In this document: one piece after another, positions 49,301 to 55,942 of the stretch
How the letters are laid out: each line of letters begins with the position of its first letter
Numbering within the stretch: position 1 is the first letter of the stretch
From: Theionarchaea archaeon
GTDB taxonomy: Archaea > Methanobacteriota_B > Thermococci > Methanofastidiosales > SZ-28-30
Assembly (NCBI GenBank): GCA_018992685.1
Contig: JACVGT010000038.1
Coordinates: 1 to 55,942, forward strand
Direction: 5' to 3'
Length of the DNA: 55,942 nucleotides
Notes under the pieces: generated by a model
Databases searched by the model: none
What the model was told of the DNA's origin: nothing
Seen by the model: the letters and a program-made list of their open reading frames with translations, nothing else
Program-made: the position numbers and the translations under genes

Positions 49301-50395
49301 TTACCTAGATGTCCCTAGTTGATTGTGGTGATTGTGGACAGTTCCGGTCCTTGTTGCGGAGTGGTTCCGTGAGATTCGTAAAGAGATCAGAAGCCCTCCC
49401 AGGACCAACACTGAGAGAAGAAGGGAACCCAGGCACATGCCATCCTGGTCAATATATGTGCCATAGATGTCATTGTTGTTGGCTCTGAAATCTTGAAAGA
49501 CCACAGTTTTCTCGAAGATAGCGGGGAATCCTTGCTCACTGGGGTGGGCTGTGACTACAAATTCCTTCCGAGTAGAGAGGTTAAATCCATAGATATCAGT
49601 ATTCCCGTTCCTCAAGTCCATCCATATTACAATATCTCCATAAACTGAAGGGATGCCCTGATCATATGAATTAGTTGTTACAGAGAACTCCTCTCCAGTA
49701 TACAGGTTGAATCCGTAAATATCAGCATTTCCATTTCTCTTATCTGTCCATACCACAAAATCCCCTGAGATTTTTGCCAGTCTCTGATCAGCAGGATCAT
49801 CAGTTATCTGGAATTCTTCCTTGGTCGTTAAATCGAACCCGTAGACGTCGAAGTTTCCATTTCTATTGTCTTCCCAGATGACAGTGTCTTTGTTGATACA
49901 GGGGTAGCGTTGTTCACTGGCATCAGAACAAATGGGGAATTGTTCATTGGTCTTGAGGTCTACGGCGTAAATGTCATAGTTTCCATTCCTGTTATCTTCA
50001 AACACTACGATATCTCCATAGATCTGGGGAACCCATTGCTCGCTGGTCTCAATTACCAGGGGAAACTCTTCCGTGGTCTCGAGGTTATACCCATAAAGGT
50101 CAAAGTTCCCATTCCTATCATCCATGAACACAATGATGTTATCATAGATTGCAGGAAATCCCTGCTCGCTTTCATTGGTTGATATGGGGAACTCTTTTCT
50201 GGTGGAGAGGTTAAATGCATAGATATCATGATTTCCATTTCTGTCATCCTCCCATACCACGATGTCCTGGTAAAGTGCGGGAACCCACTGGTCGCCCGGG
50301 CCCACCACAACGGTGAACTCCTTCGTCGCATCCACGCACAAGATGAACAGTAGAAAGATGATGAGGGTACCGGCAAGTGTATTGGCTGATTTCAT
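49301..50395 (-). CDS. Secreted, membrane-anchored TolB-like beta-propeller protein
   Basis: 364 aa. Signal peptide (MKSANTLAGTLIIFLLFILC) and seven to eight propeller repeats of the form DxVVWEDDRNGNxDIYGFNLxT followed by EFxxTxxxxxQxxPxI. One C-terminal helix follows (GSLLLSVLVLGGLLISLRI) with a His/Asn/Thr-rich tail. The repeats are more uniform than in the propeller near 1237 and belong to a different subfamily (DRNGNxDIYG), so the two are not direct duplicates. SD AGGAGGAACAC precedes ATG 50395. Probably an exposed binding protein. Confidence 0.85.
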   Translation of the reverse strand: MKSANTLAGTLIIFLLFILCVDATKEFTVVVGPGDQWVPALYQDIVVWEDDRNGNHDIYAFNLSTRKEFPISTNESEQGFPAIYDNIIVFMDDRNGNFDLYGYNLETTEEFPLVIETSEQWVPQIYGDIVVFEDNRNGNYDIYAVDLKTNEQFPICSDASEQRYPCINKDTVIWEDNRNGNFDVYGFDLTTKEEFQITDDPADQRLAKISGDFVVWTDKRNGNADIYGFNLYTGEEFSVTTNSYDQGIPSVYGDIVIWMDLRNGNTDIYGFNLSTRKEFVVTAHPSEQGFPAIFEKTVVFQDFRANNNDIYGTYIDQDGMCLGSLLLSVLVLGGLLISLRISRNHSATRTGTVHNHHNQLGTSR

Positions 50396-50524
50396 GTGTT
50401 CCTCCTGTATACGTTACAGACCGTGTAGAACATATAAGGGTTCTGTATGGCCACAATTCACTGATGTCAGGGTGGGCCGTGGTGAGGGGAACGAAGGCAA
50501 CCGAGAGTTCAGGTTTAGAACCCT

Positions 50525-51208
50525 CTAATCTACTGTGTTCAGGAACCTCTCTACTGCAGAATTGAATACCTCTGGCTGTTCCAGCATAGCCATGTGCCCA
50601 CAGTTCTCAATAATTTCGAGACGTGCACTCTTGATGCTGTCTGCCAGATATTGTGAGTACTTCAAGGGCGTCAATACATCCTGCTGGCCAGCTATTACAA
50701 GAGTGGGGACAGATATTCTGTGGATTTCCTCCATGACATTGAATGTGTCACATGCCAGAAAGTCGTTGTACGTTACACGTGGGGGTGTGGCGAGCATTTC
50801 TCTTCGGGAGTGGGTCATGATCTGCTCTGTTTTGTTGTGAATGGCATTAGTCAGAATGAGATCAACAGTTTCCTCATAGTGGTCAATGATATTCTCAAGG
50901 ATCGCTGGCACCACGCGCAGTTTTGCTCCTGCTCCAGTCAGGACACAGGCAGCTGCAGGATATTTCAGGACGTAACTCAGAGCGATTGCACTACCCATTG
51001 AGTGACCAATAAGAACGGCATCGTCACTTGGTTTAGCAGATCTCCACACGTCCTCAACATAGTCAGAGATCGTGTCTCTCCCATCTCCGGAGGTTCCACC
51101 ATGTCCAGGCAGGTCTATGAGCTGTATTTTGTGACGAGAAAAGTGTCTCTTCTGGAAAGTCCATACCTTGCTGCTGCTTCCAGCGCCGTGGATAAAAACA
51201 AGGTTCAT
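50525..51208 (-). CDS. Alpha/beta hydrolase
   Basis: 227 aa from ATG 51208, beginning MNLVFIHGAGSSSKVWTFQK; the in-frame stretch upstream to 51304 is not supported, and CTAAAAGG upstream suggests a leaderless start. The nucleophile is Ser70 in LIGHSMGS, with Asp in VIAGQQDVLTP and His in ENCGHMAML; the oxyanion region is IHGAGS. A cytoplasmic esterase, lipase or lactonase is expected; substrate unknown. Confidence 0.88.
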   Translation of the reverse strand: MNLVFIHGAGSSSKVWTFQKRHFSRHKIQLIDLPGHGGTSGDGRDTISDYVEDVWRSAKPSDDAVLIGHSMGSAIALSYVLKYPAAACVLTGAGAKLRVVPAILENIIDHYEETVDLILTNAIHNKTEQIMTHSRREMLATPPRVTYNDFLACDTFNVMEEIHRISVPTLVIAGQQDVLTPLKYSQYLADSIKSARLEIIENCGHMAMLEQPEVFNSAVERFLNTVD

Positions 51209-51423
51209 GGAGGTTCTTGTAAGAAGGCCTTTTAGAGGTTTGTTTCTGGCATGTGGATGATACCCGGGTATTGAGGATTCAGGTTCTTTTGAGGGTATAG
51301 TCAAGAATGGTGATCATCCGATTTCACGATGACGCATGCAGGTGAACCCTTCTGTCCATACGTTCACTGATCATTGAGATCACCATGAGAGACCGTGAGC
51401 ACTTGCGCCCAGTGAGCACATGC

Positions 51424-52092
51424 TCAGTATCCTGCTGCAACCTGTGAGATAATCCTGTTTTCAGCCTTCCTCAAATGTTCAACAGTGGTAGCCTTGCTTA
51501 TGCCCAGCTTCTCAGAGAGTTCTTCTGCTGTAATATCCCGAGGAACATTATAGTACCCATTTTTGTGGGCAGTCAGCATGACTTCTTTCTGCCTTTCAGT
51601 AAGACAGGACAGCACATTGTACTTGGAAAAGGTTGCCTTGTGGAAGGAGAGACTCTTAATGATCTTCATTGCCTTGAATACCTGCAGCATCTTTCTCAGG
51701 GTTTGACTGTCTGAAATAATGGAGAAAACAATTTTTTTCTCTGAAGCAATAAAAGGAAAATCAAAAATAATATTTTCAGCCAGTAATGACCTCCAGGGCT
51801 GCATATCCTTCATTTTTTGAAATGATTTTTTGAATTCTACCTTTGCCAGGCATGTGTACAGAGTATCTTTCTGTTCCAGAATATCTAAAAAGTAAAACTC
51901 AGCAGGGATTCTTACATCGTCGAGTGTTTTCCCCTCTTTGACCTTGATATCCAAAACTACTACTTTGATCCCCTTTTCAACATCCAGCTTCAGTAATGCT
52001 CTTCCTTCCACATACTCAATACAATCGAAAAAATCACCCGGTAGCAGCTTGAACGCAAATCCGGGATTCAATTCAATGATCATCTTTTGCAT
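51424..52092 (-). CDS. HTH_10 (bacterio-opsin activator-like) regulator
   Basis: 222 aa. The C-terminal HTH_10 domain is clear: LTERQKEVMLTAHKNGYYNV and PRDITAEELSEKLGISKATT then VEHLRKAENRI. The N-terminal half is an unassigned sensor. Such regulators are common in halophilic and other euryarchaea. GGGGGGGT lies before ATG 52092 (ATG 52083 also possible), and a TATA box (CTATAAAAATC, minus, about 52110-52120) fits. It is divergent from the ABC operon, with a palindrome (52376-52391) nearer that operon. Confidence 0.88.
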   Translation of the reverse strand: MQKMIIELNPGFAFKLLPGDFFDCIEYVEGRALLKLDVEKGIKVVVLDIKVKEGKTLDDVRIPAEFYFLDILEQKDTLYTCLAKVEFKKSFQKMKDMQPWRSLLAENIIFDFPFIASEKKIVFSIISDSQTLRKMLQVFKAMKIIKSLSFHKATFSKYNVLSCLTERQKEVMLTAHKNGYYNVPRDITAEELSEKLGISKATTVEHLRKAENRIISQVAAGY

Positions 52093-52522
52093 ACCCCCCC
52101 TTTGGGATGATGATTTTTATAGTTAGTGATTCCCCTGGTGATGCTCATGTTCGGGGTCATACCATCCTTCTGAACGTAGTGAATGATCGGGAACGTCCTG
52201 CAGTTTTCGCACTTTACTGGCTCACGGTAACCAGGTATGAAGGAATACAATTGCACATTTCATTCAGCAGCAGATCAAAGAGATAACATACACCTGTTGT
52301 TGTTATCAACAAACCAAACAGCTGCAACTGAATTCTGATGTGCCGTGTGAGAAATATCAGTCGGGCTGAGTGATTCACCCTTTCAAGGGTGCAGAAGGCG
52401 TGCAGAAATCATCTTCATTCGGAGCAGATCATTCATTTGGAGCTACTTTATAACCTACCTCACATGGTCGGCACAACCCTTTAAATATGACGTGTTCTAT
52501 AATATAACAGGACAGTGATCCC
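52093..52522. other. Long intergenic region ahead of ABC operon
   Basis: Contains CACCCTT-TC-AAGGGTG (52376-52391), a hairpin or operator, and the TATA box CCCTTTAAATATG (about 52478-52490). A second AT-rich element, TCTATAATATAAC, lies closer to the ATG. No gene seen; the length suggests regulation, possibly by the divergent HTH_10 protein. Confidence 0.45.
52376..52391. promoter_or_regulatory. Palindrome upstream of the ABC operon
   Basis: CACCCTT and AAGGGTG form a 7-bp inverted repeat around two bases, about 145 bp before the ATPase ATG and midway between divergent genes. Confidence 0.45.
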
Positions 52523-53374
52523 ATGATAATTGAAGCTGAAACCCTCACCTACAGTTATGATGAGCATCTGGCAGTGGATCACATTTCTTTCTCCGTAGAC
52601 AAGGGAGAAATCCTTGGGTTTTTGGGACCCAACGGTGCGGGGAAAACCACCACCACCAAAATGCTCACCGGCCAGCTCATCCCACAGGAGGGATGGGCGA
52701 AAATTTTGGGAATTGATATTTCCAGTGACCCTAAGAAAGTCCACGAACGGATTGGGGTATGTTTTGAAGAGAAGAACTTGTACCCCCGACTAACAGTCAG
52801 AGAAAACCTGAAGTTCTTTGCCGACCTCTTCGGCATTAACCCTGATCTGGATGAACTGCTGAAACGGGTAGACCTCACAAAGTGGGCTGATGACCGAGCA
52901 GAAACGCTGTCGAAAGGGCTACAGCAGCGGGTCATGTTTGCCCGGTCATTGATCAATGATCCAGACATACTTTTCCTGGATGAACCCACCAGTGGCCTTG
53001 ATCCCATTTCTGCCGATGCTATCAGGCAGATTATTGTGACCGAGAAGAGAAAAGGAAAGACCATCTTTCTAACTACTCACAACATGATGGAAGCAGATAA
53101 ACTGTCAGATAGAGTGGCGTTCATTAATGAAGGGAAGATTGTGGCATTAGATACACCTGAAAACTTGAAGCTAAAACTGGGAAAACGAGCTCTCAAGGTG
53201 CGAATGCGGACGCAGACAGGATTTGAAGAGGAGACACTACCTCTTGATGATCCCAAGACCCCTGAAAGGACCAAGGACCTTCTGAAGACGAAGGAAGTGG
53301 CTACGATCCACACCCAGGAAGCTACCTTGGAAGAAGTGTTCATACAACTGACAGGGAGGAAGTTGGAACAATGA
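52523..53374 (+). CDS. ABC transporter ATPase
   Basis: 283 aa. Walker A GPNGAGKTTTT (near 36-46), Q-loop region (GVCFEEKNLYPRL), signature LSKGLQQRVM (variant of LSGGQ), Walker B ILFLDEPTSG and switch His (TTHNMME). The C-terminal stretch (MRTQTGFEEETLPLDDPKTP) resembles antibiotic-type ABC-2 partners. ATG 52523 follows AGTGATCCC. Overlaps the first permease gene by 4 bp. Confidence 0.93.
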   Translation: MIIEAETLTYSYDEHLAVDHISFSVDKGEILGFLGPNGAGKTTTTKMLTGQLIPQEGWAKILGIDISSDPKKVHERIGVCFEEKNLYPRLTVRENLKFFADLFGINPDLDELLKRVDLTKWADDRAETLSKGLQQRVMFARSLINDPDILFLDEPTSGLDPISADAIRQIIVTEKRKGKTIFLTTHNMMEADKLSDRVAFINEGKIVALDTPENLKLKLGKRALKVRMRTQTGFEEETLPLDDPKTPERTKDLLKTKEVATIHTQEATLEEVFIQLTGRKLEQ

Positions 53375-54420
53375 ACCCTCAATGCGTTAAGGCTATTGCC
53401 AAGAAGGATACAATTGCGGCTATGAGAAACAGTCTGGTACTCATGGGACTCATTTCTGGTATTCTGTTTGCTGGAGTATACTACGTTCTACCAGCCAGTG
53501 TTGAAGAAACCTTTGACCTAGCAGTGTATGGTGAGTCACAGTTTTTTTCTCAATTCGGGGAGGAAGAGGGGATTGCGTTTCATCCTTTCGGATCTCCAGG
53601 AGATGTTGAAAAAGCAGTGGATGAAGGTGACTATGTAGCAGGGTTGGTGCTCCCTGAGAATTTTGATTCGTTACTCATGTCAGGCAAGAAGCCGGAAATT
53701 ACACTTTACTTTGATTCAGAGCAGCCAGAAAATGTGAGAACATCTATCACGTACTTTATGGAACTGGCAGTTGAATCTGCAGCCCTACAAACACCACTGC
53801 CCCAGATGGAAGGAGAGATTCTGGGAGAGGACATGGCAGGAGAACAGATTCCCTTAAGAGAGCAATCCATACCCCTCTATCTGGTTATGGCTCTCGTGAT
53901 GGAGATGTGGACCATATCTACTCTGATAGTCGAGGAGAGTGCTGCAGGGACATTGAGAGCAGTCTTGGTCACCCCTGCTTCTCCTTCTGACGTGATACTG
54001 TCGAAAGGAATTGTGGGCATTGGATATTCTCTCCTTGTTGCCGTTGCCATAATAATCCTGACACAGACCTTTAGAGGGGATCTGCCTGTTCTGTTTCTGG
54101 GAGTCCTCTTGGGAGCTATTCTGTCGGTGACGTTGGGATTGTTTCTGGGAAGCCTCACTGAGAACATCATTGGTTCTTATATCTATGTGGGTGTCCCCCT
54201 GCTGGTGCTGATACTCCCTGGATTGGTGATTCTGTTGCCTGGCGTTTCACTTTCTGTGATGAAGGTCATACCAACCTATTACCTGGTGGATGCAGTAAAC
54301 CAGATTCTCAACCACGGCGCTGGGCTTTCTGATGTATGGAAAGAATTCGCCGTAGTGGGTGTATTTGATGTGATATTCTTCTTCCTCGGAGTGACTGCCC
54401 TCAGGAGGCGATACTCATGA
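53371..54420 (+). CDS. ABC-2-type permease A
   Basis: 349 aa. N-terminal helix (LVLMGLISGILFAGVYYVLP), an extracellular domain (EEEGIAFHPFGSPGDVEKAV and LPENFDSLLMSG), then five helices (YLVMALVMEMWTISTLIVEE, IGYSLLVAVAIIILTQTF, LGVLLGAILSVTLGLFLG, YIYVGVPLLVLILPGLVILL, FAVVGVFDVIFFFLGVTALR). Overlaps the ATPase and the second permease by 4 bp each; the pair probably forms a heterodimer. Confidence 0.88.
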   Translation: MNPQCVKAIAKKDTIAAMRNSLVLMGLISGILFAGVYYVLPASVEETFDLAVYGESQFFSQFGEEEGIAFHPFGSPGDVEKAVDEGDYVAGLVLPENFDSLLMSGKKPEITLYFDSEQPENVRTSITYFMELAVESAALQTPLPQMEGEILGEDMAGEQIPLREQSIPLYLVMALVMEMWTISTLIVEESAAGTLRAVLVTPASPSDVILSKGIVGIGYSLLVAVAIIILTQTFRGDLPVLFLGVLLGAILSVTLGLFLGSLTENIIGSYIYVGVPLLVLILPGLVILLPGVSLSVMKVIPTYYLVDAVNQILNHGAGLSDVWKEFAVVGVFDVIFFFLGVTALRRRYS

Positions 54421-55445
54421 ACGTTGGTCGGCTGTTCCAGATGACTAAAAAGGATATTAGGCTCGTCACAAGGGAGGGGTTCTTTTTGTTCATGATTATC
54501 ATGCCCATTTTCATGTCTCTGGCACTCAATGCAGCTCTGGGCAGTGTGGGAACATCTGCCCCTACTGTTGGAGTGTTCGGAGAAAGCGAGTTGATACCTC
54601 TGCTTGAGCAGGAACCTTCAATTCACCTGGTTACAGCTGATTCTGAACAGGGACTGAGGAATAACGTCCTTGAAGGAGAGTACGATGCAGGTATCGCGTT
54701 TGAGAGTGGGAGCCCTCCTCGTGTTCTGGTTTCTGGCAAGAGCCTCCTGAATGATCGGCTGACTGTTGGAGCCACGCTGGTGAAGGTCTACCGGGAGCAG
54801 ATGGGAGCTGAAAATGTGGTCTCCTTTGACACCAAGGTTGTGGGTGGGGAAGAGTATCCCCTGAGAATACGTATGGTACCTTTTCTCCTGATTATTTCTG
54901 CCATGGTGGGCGGGCTGATCCTTTCCTCCTCCTTGGTTGAAGAACGAGAATTGAAAACCCTGAATGCTGTTCTAGTGACTCCCATTACGCCCCTGGAGGT
55001 CGTCATGGCTAAGACATTATTCGGGCTGTTTCTGGGATTGGTGCTGGGCACGATTATTCTTGTTCTGAATGGTTCTCTCACTGGTGGACTGTACCTGGTG
55101 CTTCTATTCCTGATTCTGGGAACACTGTTTGCCGTGGGGCTGGGGTTGATTGGAGGAGTGATGATGAAAAATATCACTGATCTGATAACCCGGATGAAAA
55201 TCGTGGGAGTATTCCTGTGGTTTCCTGCCCTGGTCTTACTGTTTCCCAGTATCCCCCAGTGGCTGGGTAAGTTCTTTCCCACGTACTATTTCGTTCATCC
55301 TATCCTGGCCATAACCCAGGATGGAGCCACGCTTTCAGACATATGGTGGGAAGGAGTTATCCTCCTTGCAATCGACGTGGTAGTTCTTCTCTTTGCTTCC
55401 AGAGTATTGAGGGAGCGAATGACTGGTAAAACATTCAGAGTGTAG
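54417..55445 (+). CDS. ABC-2-type permease B
   Basis: 342 aa. Same layout as the preceding gene: FFLFMIIMPIFMSLALNAAL, an extracellular domain (LEGEYDAGIAFESGSPPRVL), and five helices (VPFLLIISAMVGGLILSSSL, TLFGLFLGLVLGTIILVLNG, LVLLFLILGTLFAVGLGLIG, VGVFLWFPALVLLFPSIPQW, GVILLAIDVVVLLFASRVLR). Together with the ATPase it makes an export or drug-efflux system. Confidence 0.88.
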   Translation: MNVGRLFQMTKKDIRLVTREGFFLFMIIMPIFMSLALNAALGSVGTSAPTVGVFGESELIPLLEQEPSIHLVTADSEQGLRNNVLEGEYDAGIAFESGSPPRVLVSGKSLLNDRLTVGATLVKVYREQMGAENVVSFDTKVVGGEEYPLRIRMVPFLLIISAMVGGLILSSSLVEERELKTLNAVLVTPITPLEVVMAKTLFGLFLGLVLGTIILVLNGSLTGGLYLVLLFLILGTLFAVGLGLIGGVMMKNITDLITRMKIVGVFLWFPALVLLFPSIPQWLGKFFPTYYFVHPILAITQDGATLSDIWWEGVILLAIDVVVLLFASRVLRERMTGKTFRV

Positions 55446-55492
55446 GTGACGACCCAGTATTGATGCCTACTCTCTTTCATCTTTTTGCAAAT

Positions 55493-55502
55493 GGTTAAAT
55501 AG
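55493..55502 (+). promoter_or_regulatory. TATA box for the FGGY kinase gene
   Basis: GGTTAAATAGG centred at about 55497 lies about 26 bp ahead of ATG 55524, indicating leaderless start. Confidence 0.45.
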
Positions 55503-55523
55503 GCGACTCGATATGGTACGGTT

Positions 55524-55942
55524 ATGAAATACATTGTGGCCCATGACGTTGGGACCAGTGGAAGCAAGGGGACGCTCATAGATTTTAACCTGAATATACG
55601 GGATGCTCGATCTTTTGATTACGAGATCGTGTTCTCCAGAAAGAGCTTTGCAGAACAGGACCCCGAAGACTGGTGGAAGGCCATAGTGAATACAACTCGA
55701 ACCCTCCTGGAAGAGAATCAGACTTCTCCGGAGGACATCGCAGCCATAGTCTTTTCTGCCCAGATGGCTGGGGTTGTCCCTGTTGACGCACAGGGAAATC
55801 CTCTCATGAACTGCATGACCTGGCTGGATTCCAGAGCGGCCGGGCAGGCGAAGAAAATCATCGGGAAAGGGATTTTGAAAGTTTCAGGGTATTCTTTGAT
55901 ACCATTGTTCCAATTTTTGAGAATTACAGGAGGCTCACCGGG
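55524..55942 (+). CDS. FGGY-family carbohydrate kinase, N-terminal part (truncated by window end)
   Basis: The gene runs off the right edge; about 139 residues are seen. MKYIVAHDVGTSGSKGTLID is the phosphate-binding start of FGGY kinases (xylulokinase, glycerol kinase, gluconokinase type). IAAIVFSAQMAGVVPVDAQG and MTWLDSRA are the usual substrate-proximal motifs. Without the C-terminal domain the sugar substrate cannot be assigned. Confidence 0.9.
   Translation, partial: MKYIVAHDVGTSGSKGTLIDFNLNIRDARSFDYEIVFSRKSFAEQDPEDWWKAIVNTTRTLLEENQTSPEDIAAIVFSAQMAGVVPVDAQGNPLMNCMTWLDSRAAGQAKKIIGKGILKVSGYSLIPLFQFLRITGGSP

Noticed and set aside
1-55942. rRNA, tRNA, intact transposase or prophage genes
   Set aside because: Read for but not seen on either strand, although a tRNA with unusual structure could escape reading by eye.

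Overview
The window is archaeal chromosomal DNA at roughly 45% GC. Archaeal features are consistent. Promoters have a TATA box with an upstream purine-rich BRE, placed either about 26 nt ahead of an ATG (leaderless genes) or ahead of GGTGA-type Shine-Dalgarno (SD) sites. There are archaeal-type leucyl- and methionyl-tRNA synthetases, TrmB-family and HTH_10 regulators, KaiC-like ATPases, a ribose-1,5-bisphosphate isomerase and an S-layer-like protein. A euryarchaeal lineage is likely; a Theionarchaea-like placement is only a guess. No rRNA, tRNA, cas gene or intact insertion sequence was found.

Left end (1-7.8 kb) is accessory DNA. It holds the 3' end of an RHS protein with an HExxH C-terminal domain, overlapped by a membrane-anchored TolB-like propeller with a fresh tandem blade duplication. 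Next come a three-repeat orphan CRISPR array, a RelBE-type toxin-antitoxin pair, a broken membrane-protein gene, a regulator flanked by two microprotein genes, a HEAT-repeat protein and a protein with a five-copy SHTHTEP tail. 7.8-12 kb holds endonuclease III with a NYN nuclease and a KaiC-like ATPase, a glycosyltransferase, a TrmB regulator and biotin protein ligase. 12-18 kb is acyl-CoA and nucleotide metabolism: methylmalonyl-CoA epimerase and mutase large subunit, ribose-1,5-bisphosphate isomerase, a V4R-domain protein with a new microprotein, and an acyl-CoA dehydrogenase fused to a rubredoxin-like domain.

18-30 kb holds two thioredoxin/CcdA-like membrane redox proteins, MetRS, RlmE, a voltage-gated-type K+ channel, a Cas4/RecB-like nuclease, a Roadblock protein and a KaiC-like operon. 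It ends with the pair that makes UDP-ManNAc and oxidises it. 30-43 kb holds a flavodoxin, LeuRS, a diverged GGDEF/palm protein paired with a PHP phosphoesterase, a winged-helix regulator with an S-layer-like protein, D-cysteine desulfhydrase, GNAT and TrkHA potassium uptake. 43-56 kb holds two ABC exporters, an MBL hydrolase, a saccharopine-dehydrogenase-like protein, a second propeller protein, an alpha/beta hydrolase, an HTH_10 regulator and the start of an FGGY kinase.

The most interesting material is between the recognised genes. Two unassigned promoters of the form CCGAAAG-TTTATATA drive GC-rich, hairpin-forming segments that look like undescribed noncoding RNAs (about 20311-20421 and 43270-43488, both minus strand). 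At least seven microprotein genes (23-50 aa) have convincing SD or leaderless promoter signals; two have inverted repeats around the promoter. A short dispersed repeat (core AATTATCCACCG) recurs at three places with a degenerate fourth copy.
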